Below, in pieces: positions 34,007-43,959 of a DNA stretch of 64,000 nt. The translations under genes were made by a program, and so were the position numbers. Position 1 is the stretch's first letter. The number at the start of each line of letters is the position of its first letter. The notes beneath the pieces are model-generated. The model made no database searches. It was given only the letters and a program-made list of their open reading frames with translations, and was not told where the DNA came from. The stretch is from Aporrectodea caliginosa (lineage: Eukaryota; Annelida; Clitellata; Crassiclitellata; Lumbricidae): contig JACEVL010000204.1 of assembly GCA_020284085.1 (NCBI GenBank), positions 1,255,001 to 1,319,000 on the forward strand, read 5' to 3'.

Positions 34007-35119
34007 TTCGGGTCTTTAGACAGAAGCGCTTCAATTGTCAAGCTGTTCATGTTCAATTCTTGTAGTCGAAAATGACGTTTCTCGATCGATCAATCTCCAA
34101 AATATTCTCAAACTCTGCAAATGCTATGAAGTTTATCGTATTCTTCAAAGCTTGTGAAAATTTCACATCAAGGCGAACGTTTCCTTGTTTAAGCAGGTTG
34201 AAATGATCACCCTCGGATAAATCAGGAGTCAGATCGAATGCATAAAGCAAAGTCCTCTCTGCTTATCTGATTTCCTTCGCCTCGCATCTACTTGCCAGTT
34301 CCCATAAATAATGTGGCATATGCGTTAATATATTGATTGGTTGCAAAGTTAATTTCCAAGGGTTTCACCGACTGTTGCTGACCATCCAAATATACTTTTA
34401 GTTGTGACAGATTCATATGTTTAAAGTTGAAGGGATTCTTCGTATAGATTCCGTTAAACGCGTCTTTGTCTACACATCCGATAACGAGTCTAGTAGGTAA
34501 CTGTCCAGAGAAAAGACGCTCCTGTGAAGCATCAAGGTTGCCTCTGGGTATGGTAAAGGTTTTACAGATGACTCTTCGTATTGGAAATTTCACATTCCCA
34601 CGTTCGAGAGCTTTCGCATGTGCGACAAACACGGACGGGCTTAGTTTTACTTTTCTGACATATAGTTTACATTCAAGAATTCGAACTTTATAGGTCGCAC
34701 CTAGAACGTCCGACATCAAGCAGAACGAATCTTTATTTCTAACGAGACGTACCCTTATATTGATGTCGTTAGGAAGGAAACGATCCGGAAAAAATAGATC
34801 GCTGTGAATGCAACCAAGCATGTCGACGACACCTCCAGAATCTATGAATGCACTACGTTTCCTAAACCCAGCATTTTCAGCATCGTTATCATGTGGATTG
34901 GAGTCTTCAAAATGACCTGCATTATCCTTGTAATATAGAGCCGAGGTGAGTTGAGAATCCTTTGCTGCTTTACCATAGCTTAATATAGTTTCCAAATAAC
35001 TGCGATAAGTATACGTAGGCCTATTGTTCGAAGATGTAACAAGCGTGTCGTTTAAAGTAATGTCAACTTCGGAAAACAGACTATGCAAAAACAAATTAAC
35101 CGGTCCAACATGCACGCTA

Positions 35120-37218
35120 GGGTGTCCCAAAACGACAGAGACTTTTCAAAAGTTTATATATCTTGATGGCCAACCTCTAGAAAGTTTCTATAGGACTAGT
35201 TAATATATTTTACGAAGTTGCAGCTAATTAGATTAACATTTAGGCGTGGCTCAAGCCACTCTAAGTTAAGCATTGTGTAGCTGAGCCAGTGAGCCACACA
35301 CATTAATTTACCATTGAGAAATTTTATCTTATAGTATCTCAGGAACTAAAAGCAATCGAGATGTGATTTTTGTGTCTATGACAGGGTTTTCCGGGGAGAA
35401 GTCAAAAATGCTATTTCTAACATTGTAGGACAATCGGATGACCTTCATTTTCAAGGTCATTTGACATCTATTGTCATAATAATTATTTCGTTTCGGTGAA
35501 GGCTAAAAAGAAGGTGTCAGTCCAAGATAGGCCCACTGGGCTCAAGGAAATAAAATAGAGTTATAAGCAACCTGGTATGACCTTCGTATGACCATCGCAT
35601 GACTTTGTAGTTCAAGGTCACTCGACCTGTTATGGTTAACCTTTGGCCTCACTGGAACTACAAGTTATGTAAAAAAATCCTGGCGTATATGATGTTTTTC
35701 AGAGTTTTGGATTCCAAAGAAGTGTACTCTACAGAGTTATGATGAACATCATATGCTGAGTGAATGACTGTAGTTCAGGGTCCATTGACCTGAAATGTTT
35801 AACCTTTGGTTCTCCGAAACTACAAGTGCTAGAATAGTTTTCTTGATGTCTAATAATTTTTATGATTTTAAGGGCCGCCAAAAATCTGTTCAATCAACAT
35901 TATAGGTTTCGATCGCTTTCCTCATTCTGCAGGTTCTCCTCAACCTTTCCTCTCTTTAGACCAGCATGATCTCTTTGTCCAGCGAACTAGGACCACTTTG
36001 GCGCAAGCTAGGTCATTTCTCACCATTGGGCCTACCATGTGGAATTCCATTCCCTCCTCTTTACGCGTTTCCATTCCTTCTAGATCTATTCCTACTTCTC
36101 TTTCTTCAAAATCTATTTCTTCTCTCGAAGTACTCGCACTGGGAGCACTACTGCATAGTCACTGTTGTAAACGGCGCTATATACGTTACTAATTACATGC
36201 CACTACATCTGAGCTTCAAGGTCACTTGACGAACCGGCGTGGTTGCCCTTCGTTTCTCGGGAACTGCAAGCAGTAGAATTGTGATTGTGGTTTATCTTCA
36301 GTTAAGGCATTAAAGCACTTTCCTAAACATGAGATTTGTTATTGTACGTTGTGATTCACAGAAAATTGTTACGGGAAACTGTCTACGACTTTCCACAGTC
36401 ATATGAATTGTTACAAACCAATCAACGTGATACTTGATATTATAGATCATGGAATGTAATTACCGCAGAGTGACAAGCATGTGTCTTCAGGATTTCTTGT
36501 AGCCAAAAATCTTAGAATTGACACCAAGATCACCTTTCTAAGACCTGTGGGTGGCTATGGATAAGTTCACTGGGAACGTCACGGTGAGTGAGGTCACGTG
36601 GTCTGTGAAATACAATATTATTATCAAATTCCTTGTAGTCGATAACCCTAGTCTGCAGACACCGAGATCTCCTTTCCAAGACTTCTGACTTTGAGATAGG
36701 AGCGGTTACTTCAAAAGTTGAGTGACGTTATGTCACATGTTCTAGAAGAAGAAACTGCTAAAAGGTTTCAAGAATATTTTCATGCAAATCATTTTTTCCT
36801 GAAACCATAATTTGATAAAAAAATAAACCTTTTAAGAACAAAACGTTAAGAGATTGATCTAACGCAATGTCAACAGTTACTGTGACGTCAAAGTTTCACG
36901 TCATGTCACATTTCGTCATGCAAGAGTAACCTTATGAGACAAAGCCTATATTGCGAGCAAACATTTCCAGGAAACCTCACCAAAGGAATTTTAAATATCT
37001 CTTCCCGTTTGAAAGTTATGCATTGAAAACCGATGTGTTGGTAAACTTTCCACACAGGCTATTGCATATGGGGTAAACGAAATTTGAAAAGGCTTTGAGC
37101 CACGTCTAAATGATCTTCAATCTTGCTGTAACTTTGCATTTTTTATCAGAATAGCCAAGAGAAACTTTTTAGAGGTTGGCCATTACAATTTGAGGACTCT
37201 GGTTTTTCTGGGACACCC
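35120..37218. mobile_element. TA-flanked DNA transposon (mariner-like ends) inside the capsid gene
   Basis: The left end is GGGTGTCCCAAAACGACAGAG and the complemented right end is GGGTGTCCCAGAAAAACCAG. TA is present at both boundaries (35118-35119 and 37219-37220), as for Tc1/mariner-type integration. The capsid reading frame stops at one edge and resumes at the other. The 2099-bp interior has no transposase. It contains repeated TCAAGGTCA-type words (about 35450, 35610, 36210) and a plus-strand LINE scrap at 35880-36195. Confidence 0.85.
35880..36195 (+). pseudogene. LINE C-terminal scrap nested in the TA transposon
   Basis: The plus strand reads ARSFLTIGPTMWNSIPSSLR, followed by a Ser-rich tail and then GGCGCTATATA, matching the G-P-x-(L/M)-W-N-x-(L/I)-P-x-x-L-R ending of L2/CR1-like LINEs and their GCGC-containing 3' tails. 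Frames are shifted. It is a third level of nesting inside the Polinton. Confidence 0.75.
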
Positions 37219-37483
37219 TAATGCACGCCCGCCGCTAATGGTTCATTGTTTGCACCTACTATATTTTGTGCTCTAACATATAATTGCGTGCTCGACAAGT
37301 CGAGATAGTCCTGTCCAGCTCCAGTAATACTAAATTCAATCGGCGTTCCTTGTGAAATCGTTGCTACTGGATTATATTCTACCAATGAGCCAGCTTCTAT
37401 ACTAGTCTGTGTTGGCGGTACGATAAAGAGATACAATTCACTCTTTGTACATTCACACGATTGTGGGTGAACAAATGCCATAC

Positions 37484-37921
37484 TTAAAGTTTGCTGAATA
37501 TGTCGCCCTTGCTTCTTTTACTTTGAGGTTTTGTCGATCTTTTACGTCTCCGCTTCCTTCTTCCACCGCTACCACGTTGTGTATTGAAATCGTGGGACGA
37601 TGCGAATGCTTTTATACCTTCTGGAATACGTCTTTTGCTTGACTCTTTGAAATTATGACCTTCCGAAACATCATTAGCAATCTGTAGACCGGTTCTCAAA
37701 ACCTGTTTCCCGAAAGCTTTAGCGCCCGTTTGAATCAATGGCCAAGCGCTTCTGAAGAAGCCGCTCAGAATGCTTCCCAAACCATGCCCCCGCTGCATGA
37801 GTGAACCTTGAAATACAGGCATACCGCTACCACACTGTTTCAAATAATAATCTTCATATGCGAACCTATTCGCCTCGCAGCAAAATTGCCTTTTCATTGT
37901 AAGATGTATGGTATTTTGCAA
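37484..37921 (-). CDS. Polinton basic core-like structural protein
   Basis: A 145-codon frame contains YEDYYLKQCGSGMPVFQGSL, then QRGHGLGSILSGFFRSAWPL and FGKQVLRTGLQIANDVSEG, ending in a strongly basic stretch (GGRRKRRRKRSTKPQSKRSK). The G-(x)-G-(I/M)-P-V-F-x-G-x-x-x-Q-R-G-H-G-x-G-S-(I/V) block followed by x-x-L-R-x-G-x-x-(I/V)-A-x-D-V is conserved in animal Polintons. There it lies next to the capsid genes and has been compared with adenovirus core or membrane-lytic proteins. The exact role is not known. The frame is intact and the neighbouring capsid and penton genes are on the same strand. The first ATG is far upstream; the methionine at about 37894 (MKRQFCCEANRFAYEDYY) is a likelier start. 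Confidence 0.7.
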   Translation of the reverse strand: MQNTIHLTMKRQFCCEANRFAYEDYYLKQCGSGMPVFQGSLMQRGHGLGSILSGFFRSAWPLIQTGAKAFGKQVLRTGLQIANDVSEGHNFKESSKRRIPEGIKAFASSHDFNTQRGSGGRRKRRRKRSTKPQSKRSKGDIFSKL

Positions 37922-38720
37922 TGTCTGAAATGAAGTGTCACAATAGACTTTCCATACTCGAATGGGATCGGATTCCCAGTGTCGGTCCTTATATCTATTT
38001 CGATCGAGTCAAAGTTCTTCTGTTGTAGCGGTACGTATAGAGGTTTTTCGTATAACACATGCACATTACAACCTCCTTTACCAGCCAGGTGAACGATACG
38101 AAGTAACGGTGCTTTGGTATCGCCTATGGGAATGTGTTCCAAGACATTACAATACACGTATGCGGCAGAAAACCCACGATTTATGTCGCAAGCGTTTGCA
38201 GATACCCAGTCTAAATATTCGTTACGATCATATTCATCGTGTTGGATTGGATTTTGCCACTCGCCAACACCCAACATCGCACACAAGGCAGGAGATAATA
38301 GTATGTGTGCACCCCAATTTATATTCGCTTTGATGCGCTTTGTTATAGTATCATATTTAAATGATGGAAATGTAACGAGTTTGAATTCATCAACCATATA
38401 TTTTATTTGTTCGTTAATCGCCTGCACGAGATCGGATACCGAATCGTAATAGCCAGGTGTTAGAGTCAGCATCTTGTGGAAAACATAATTTTTTTCGACA
38501 CCCGGATATACGAACTGCGAATATATAAAGTGACCTTCTCCTCTTTCTAAATTGAACCATGATGTTGATATTGAAGTTCGACCAAACCCACTTCCCAATC
38601 GCCAGATAAAGCAATACCATTTTCTAGTCTTGTCGTATAATGTGTAACCGTGTTATTTGGATAGTAATTCATAGAGCTGTTACTCGGTAAGGTCATGTAA
38701 AAATGTGCCATCCTGTTCGG
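37900..38720 (-). pseudogene. Polinton penton-like minor capsid protein, frameshifted
   Basis: The N-terminal block in the frame ending at 38547 is MAHFYMTLPSNSSMNYYPN, then YTTRLENGIALSGDWEVGLV and ELQYQHH. The following frame (38575-37894) continues with GEGHFIYSQFVYPGVEKNYV, LLSPALCAMLGVGEW, CNVLEHIPIGDTKAPLLRIV and FEYGKSIVTLHFRHCK. The L-P-S-N-(A/S)-S-M...W-E-V-G-L-x-E-(I/L)-Q-Y start and the x-H-F-R-x end are typical of Polinton penton (single jelly-roll) proteins. A frame change near 38570 separates the two parts. It would occupy the capsid vertices. Confidence 0.82.
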
Positions 38721-38754
38721 GTCACGTACTTTGTATGAATGAACTCGGTATCCG

Positions 38755-39550
38755 CTAGGCATCGAATATATCCGAAGTCCAAGAGTTAAAGCTATCGTCA
38801 TAGCCTTTCCACTTTACAAAATATTCTGTATTACGACCTCGTTTGCGTGTTTTTAACACCTTTTCAATTTTATAAATATTGTCTTTCTTAATTATCCGTT
38901 GCAGTTCCTCTTCGTAGAATTTTCCTTTTATTTTCTCGTCTGCTAAGTCTGCAATTTCATATGTTTTGGGATCGGAGGGTATTCGAGCAGCAATTGTGAA
39001 TATTTCATCCGTCCAAGACGGAAGGTATCCCTTCTTGAAAGGAATTCGAGCTTTGCTTATTCGAACCTTGTCACCTATGCTATACTTCCAAACTGCTGGC
39101 CTTTTCTTTTCAACATACAGGCGCTTTCTAATAATGTCTTCATTTTCGATAGAAACTTGACTAGGTGTCATACCTATACTTCTATGGTAAGTGTTATTAT
39201 ACGAAGACACTAGATCTTGCAGGACATCCACATAGCGATGTGTGTTTTTGTATGTGAAATATTTCCACATCTTGGTTTTAAGTGTGCGATTAAACCTTTC
39301 AACGACGGAGGCTTTTATGTCCTCATTTTCAGTCGTGTAGAATCGAATATCATTTTCATGCAAGAGAGCTTGAAAGGATTTGTTAAGAAACTCTATACCC
39401 TTATCGGTTTGTAAATGGACCGGATGTCTATCGTCCAATATTGATGAAAAGGCTTCAGTCAATGCAGAGCCAGTTTTCGATTTAAGTGGAAGTACCCAAG
39501 CATATTTAGAAAACACATCTATACAAGTCAGTAGATATTTATTCTTGTCG

Positions 39551-39552
<2 letters not shown>
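38755..39552 (-). pseudogene. Polinton integrase, core and chromodomain piece
   Basis: Reading begins directly at the LINE boundary with NDKNKYLLTCIDVFSKYAWV. It includes HLQTDKGIEFLNKSF (second catalytic Asp), KASVVERFNRTLKTKMWKYF (catalytic Glu), and a C-terminal chromodomain with YKIEKVLKTRKRGRNTEYFV and KWKGYDDSFNSWTSD. The first catalytic Asp is in the TCIDVFSKY block, so the full D,D-35-E set is present in this piece. The N-terminal zinc-binding and linker part lies on the far side of the LINE at 42338-42586. The frame of this piece is open to its stop at 38755, overlapping the penton start region. Confidence 0.88.
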
Positions 39553-39622
<70 letters not shown>

Positions 39623-42337
39623 TAGATTGATATAGCGCCCCTTCAAGATTACTACTCAGAAGCGCTCCCGACCCAGGCCCGGTCAAAAAGGAAGGTCTTA
39701 AGTAATTTATAAAAAGAAGAAGAGAAGTCTCGTGGAAGAGAACGCAGGTCAGAGGGGAGACCATTCCAAAGAGAAGGACCCACTATCGAGAATGCCCGAC
39801 GCTGTCTGGTGGCAGAGCGAGCATGTGGTACCATAAAGTCACCTCTAGAAGCCGAGCGCAGAGATCGGCGACCAGAGCAGACCGAAGTCAATGTGAAGAG
39901 CTCCTGGAGATAGGTAGGTGCTCTACCCAGAACACATTGCCAGACAATAGATGAGACTCTATAATTGATGTGCTGCTGGACCGGGAGCCAGTGGAGGACA
40001 TCGCGCATAAAGGCAGAGATGTGGCCAAACTTAGGTACACCACCAATTAAGCGAGCAGCCGCCCGCAACACGCCTTCCAAAGGATGCAAGCGGATCTGTG
40101 GTAGTCCACAGTAGAGCGAAGAGCAGTAGTCCAAACGATTGAGAATAAAGGCGTGGACCAGAGTGGAGGCAGAGGAAGAAGACAGAGAGCGAGTGACAAC
40201 CCGCAGCTGGCGCAATTGATAGTAACAGGAACGAGTCAATGCGGTAATGTGCTTCGTAAAAGACAGGTCCTGGTCCAGGATGACCCCTAAGTTGCGGACC
40301 GAGGTTGAAAAAGTAAAGGTGGGGAAATTCAGCAGAGAGGGACTCCAAGTCCAGCTTCTCTAGCTGTTGGCGAGTACCAAGCCAGATATATTGAGTTTTC
40401 GCAGGATTTAGGCGCAGTCGATTAGACGACATCCAGGCAGAAAGTGAGTCAGTTGCACAAGACATGGATCGGACAGCAGAAGCAGCTTGGTACGCTGAGC
40501 AATGAGTGTATGATTGCACATCATCAGCATAGGAGTGGCTCATAAGAGAACAGGATGTAAGTAAAGACTCCACATCAGCTGTAAAGAGGATATAGAGAAG
40601 GGGTCCCAGCACAGAACCCTGGGGGAGACCAAAAGGAGCAGGGCGCCAAGGCGAGCGAGATGTGTGAAAAATGGTAGAGGTAGAGCGCTCGGAGAGATAA
40701 GAGGTGATCCAGAGTAATGGTAAGTCTTTAATCCCAAAAGTTATGGAGAGACGACTCAGGAGCAGGTCGTGGTCGACCGAGTCAAAGGCAGCACTGACGT
40801 CATATAGGGCAAGCAGGGTAACCTGTGACCTATCCATAGCGCCATAAATATCAGAAAAAAGACGAAGAAGGAGGGACTCTGTAGAGGGACCCTTGCGGAA
40901 CCCAGATTGGCATGAAGAAAGTAGTTTGTTAGAGTCCAAGTAGTTAAATAGCTGACTAGCAACCAGTTTTTCAATAATCTTAGATAAGAAAGTAACATTA
41001 GCTATAGGCCTATAGCTAGACGGTACAGACGGGTCAAGCCCCGCCTGCTTGATGATCGGCGTGATGATCGATCGTTTCTGGGAAGACGGCAGCACTCCTT
41101 CACGAAGAGAGGTGTTGCAGAGTAGAGTGAGGAACGGCAGGAGGATGTCGATCGATTCCTGGATAAGGAACGGAGGAAGAGGATCCAGCTCCGATGACTT
41201 AGGCGGAGAGGTGAGGATCAGTCGACGGAGGTCGAGATCCGAGACCTCAGTAAGAGCGGCGAGGCAGCAGCTCGTAGAGGCGAAGACGGGTTCCGGTGAG
41301 TGAGCAGTGTCCTGGCGGATGGAGGAGATCTTGGAGTCACAGTAATCCGCGAAGGCCTCGGCCGTGAAAGGGGCAGTCTGCATGGTGGAAGACCGAGGTC
41401 TGCCAAGGAGGTCCTTGAAGGTGGACCAGAGACGCCGAGAATCGCCAGCACTGGATGAAATCAGACGCTCCCAGTATTCACCCTCTTTTTCCCTGTAACG
41501 TCGATGCATGGAACGGACGAAGTGTATCCAGGCCGTCCGATCCTCAGGAGAGCGCGTACGCCGGAAGACGCGCTCAAGACGACGAGCCTGGCGACGGAGA
41601 GAGTGGCATTCTCCATCGAACCAGGGAGAGAGAGGATGAGAGCGAAGCTTGGCTGGGTGAGCTGGAAGTAGGCGGTCGATGATGTCAGTCACCGATTTGC
41701 TATAGATGTCGAAGAGATCAGCAGTGGACTGATCTCTTAAGCTGCTCGGATCAGAGAAGGCCGGAACTTCCGATAACGCCGTCGCAAATGCCGTTCTGTC
41801 CAAGCGTCTCCAGCCACGGATCTGCCTCAAAGCGTAGATTGGCGCCTCGTGTAGAAATGGAAGACTTGCCACGACGAGGCCATGGTCGGAGAGAGCCGGA
41901 GGCCAGACCTCAACTGTCAGGATACAGTCATCACGAGTGATGACCACATCCAACCAGCCACCCGCCTGGTGCGTAGGTGACGAGACGTGTTTTGTCAAGC
42001 CGAACTGTTCCAGTATAGAGCGAAAGGTGGTGGCAGGGGAGGAAGAGGTGGCCTCAAGATGGAGGTTAAGGTCTCCGAGGACAACTATCTGGGTATTGTA
42101 GAGAGCAAACTGTTCCAATATAGTCGTAAATTCCTCGAAGAATGTAGATGAAAGAGGTGCAGAACCTGGTCGATAGATGGCGAGCACTGTGTAGGGTCCA
42201 TGAGCCGACAAGACGGAGGCAGCAAGAGCCTCGAAGGTGGTCGGAGAGAAGGAGAGAGCAATCGTTTTTACCCGTAGACTAGCCCGGTGGTAAATAACGA
42301 TGCCGCCTTCGCGGCTGGGAGCATTAGATGAGTCAGT
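39553..42337 (-). mobile_element. EN/RT LINE inserted in the integrase gene
   Basis: On the minus strand a single frame encodes an endonuclease missing its first strand (it starts near GGIVIYHRASLRVKT, then VLAIYRPGSAP, VVLGDLNLHLE, ALSDHGLVVASL). It continues with a full RT: SSYRPIANVTFLSKIIEKLV, LLALYDVSAAFDSVDHDLLL (motif A), GLPQGSVLGPLLYILFTADV (motif B) and SYADDVQSYTH (motif C). A frameshift at about 40250-40330 leads to the C-terminal part RLDYCSSLYCGLPQ through GPSLWNGLPSDLRS, ending at 39652. The 3' end has ATATCAATCTAATAG and a (GATA)n tail, seen on the plus strand as (CTAT)n at 39555-39621. The upstream part is 5'-truncated. No clear target duplication was found. It is the same family as 28585-30340. 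Confidence 0.9.
39555..39621 (+). repeat. (CTAT)n microsatellite forming the LINE tail
   Basis: About 16 perfect CTAT units lie between the LINE 3' UTR and the integrase coding sequence. They are the 3' repeat tail of the LINE on the minus strand. Confidence 0.95.
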
Positions 42338-42586
42338 CCACTTTGACAAAGCAGAAAGGTCGGCCAAATCGGCCTGCCACAAATCATCTATACCAACAGT
42401 AAATGTTCTTCTACGCCTAAATGTTAATTTTACAGGTTTATGTAAAGTATATGCATCCTTATTCAATAACCAAGTTCTGATATCTTTAGTTTTAACTCGT
42501 CCTTTTACATGTCGTTTAAAAGTCTCCACGCCGCCAAAACTGCCAGGATGTTTCGGGTCGAAATAAGAATCCATTAGTATTCCCAA
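42338..42586 (-). pseudogene. Polinton integrase, N-terminal piece
   Basis: The frame encodes YFDPKHPGSFGGVETFKRHV, then TWLLNKDAYTLHKPVKLTFR and GIDDLWQADLADLSALSKW, where it runs straight into the LINE. The P-x-x-(P/x)-(G/A)-S-(F/Y)-(G/S)-G-(V/x) start and the D-x-(W/Q)-Q-A-D-L block before the first catalytic Asp are the standard N-terminal part of Polinton integrases. Because the LINE frame is in phase, one open frame of 851 codons now joins this segment to the LINE endonuclease and RT. Confidence 0.85.
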
Positions 42587-43020
42587 GCAATCTGTTTACG
42601 TTGCTTTCTTCTCTGTCTGCGAATCGGTGCAACTGCAAAGTTTTCGTAGTGCATGTCGTTAATATATTTCCAGCGATCGTCGTTACCGATTAGCTCGTGT
42701 GGAATATTGTAATCTTGCAAAGCGTCTGCAAGATGCTTCCAACCGGATGGACTAGGTGTCGAAGTTCTTTTTCGTAACAAGTCGTTCACCAAATCCACTA
42801 CGCGAGTCTTAGGAATTGTCTTATTCTTCAAAACGAGTTCTCCCTTTTCAATCCAATTTACATCCGGATTGTTTTTAATATGAGTCAAGAGACGTGAAGC
42901 TTGTGATTGCCATTTCTTCGGAACAGTCTCTGAACAGTCTCTAGCACGAGGGTCTCTACATTCTTCGATTCTTTAACGATTTCACTCTTTGCCTCAGTTG
43001 TGTCTAAGACTTTCGAGTCA
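42574..43020 (-). CDS. Conserved Polinton protein of unknown function (C-terminal part)
   Basis: A 104-codon frame encodes NPDVNWIEKGELVLKNKTIP, VVDLVNDLLRKRTSTPSPSG and GWKHLADALQDYNIPHELIG, ending in a basic segment (RRQRRKQRKQIAWEY). This G-E-L...I-x-x-(S/T)-x-(I/V)-x-D-L-V-N-D-x-(L/x)-R pattern accompanies integrase genes in animal Polintons as an uncharacterised gene. It overlaps the integrase start by a few bases. The sequence upstream to about 43020 looks like weakly preserved continuation without an intact frame. Confidence 0.6.
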
Positions 43021-43157
43021 AATTTGGTTATCACACTAGGTTTATCGGGTCTAGGACTTTACCCGGCCCATTACCCCTGCCATTACCCCCTGCCATTACC
43101 CCGACCATTACCCCCCGTAGGACATTACCCCCCCGCCATTACTCCCCGTCCCGTATA

Positions 43158-43620
43158 ATAATATATCATAATTATAATTATAATTATTAATATATAATAT
43201 TATAATTAATAATTATAATTGTTAATTATAATTATTAATTATAACTATAATATAATGAATTATAATAATATTTATTAATTAATATAGTAATATAATTATT
43301 AAAATAATATATAATATGTAATAATAATTAATATCACTAATAAATATATTAATTATTTATTATAATTATATGTATAATATATAATATTAATATATTATAT
43401 TAATTGTTATAATTATATTATTATTATATAATATATAATTATTAAATTATATATATAATATATATATAATATAATATATACACATGTACATAGGTATTTA
43501 TATAATTATATTAATAATAATATATATTAATATTATATAATTTTATAATAATTAATTATATTGTTATTGATTAATTACAATAATTATTATATAATAATAT
43601 ATATAATAATTATATTACTG
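43158..43620. repeat. Almost pure A/T tract
   Basis: AATTATAATTATTAATAT-type words fill the tract, with only a handful of G or C bases. The tract has many local self-complementary stretches. Confidence 0.9.
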
Positions 43621-43627
43621 GTTCTAA

Positions 43628-43858
43628 GTGTCAATAGGCGCTAAGTGCCAATTAATTAACACTAGTTCCGCGCGAAATCTGAGAGTGTCAATAGGCGCTA
43701 AGTGCCAATTAATTAACACTAGTTCCGCGCGAAATCTGAGAGTGTCAATAGGCGCTAAGTGCCAATTAATTAACACTAGTTCCGCGCGAAATCTGAGAGT
43801 GTCAATAGGCGCTAAGTGCCAATTAATTAACACTAGTTCCGCGCGAAATCTGAGATTT
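43628..43858. repeat. 57-bp tandem repeat, four nearly identical copies
   Basis: Each unit contains GTGTCAATAGGCGCTAAGTG, then CCAATTAATTAACACTAG, then TTCCGCGCGAAATCTGAGA. Within the unit AGTGCCAATTAATTAACACT is an imperfect palindrome around AATTAATT, and TTCCGCGCGAA is an E2F-site-like palindrome. Copies are essentially identical, so the array is recent or maintained. It lies inside the foldback-like block near the right Polinton end. Confidence 0.92.
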
Positions 43859-43959
43859 GCAGCTCAATCAAATGTACACATACGGGGGGTAATGGCGGGG
43901 GGGTAATGTCCTACGGGGGGTAATGGTCGGGGGGTAATGGCAGGGGGGGCAGTGGCTGC

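Larger units (their letters stand above)
34053..37481 (-). pseudogene. Polinton major capsid protein (double jelly-roll), split by a transposon
   Basis: The N-terminal part lies at 37481-37221, the middle part at 35117-34288 and the C-terminal part at 34250-34053, all on the minus strand. Recognisable blocks are YNPVATISQGTPIEFSITGA, GPVNLFLHSLFSEVDITLND, TYTYRSYLETILSYGK and the terminal LTPDLSEGDHFNLLKQGNVR with NVIFDY. These match the hexon-like capsid proteins of Polintons. Breaks are a 2.1-kb TA-flanked transposon between the first two parts, a stop codon near 34288 and a frame change near 34255. The protein cannot be made from this copy. Confidence 0.85.

Noticed and set aside
40031..42586. 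An 851-codon fusion gene
   Set aside because: It is the chance in-frame junction of a Polinton integrase fragment and a LINE. The integrase resumes on the far side of the LINE, showing that it is an insertion and not a gene fusion under selection.
43628..43858. CRISPR-like array
   Set aside because: The 57-bp units are head-to-tail with no unique spacers, and the genome is eukaryotic. Other tandem arrays in the window (3.5, 32.3, 57.3 kb) fail for the same reason.
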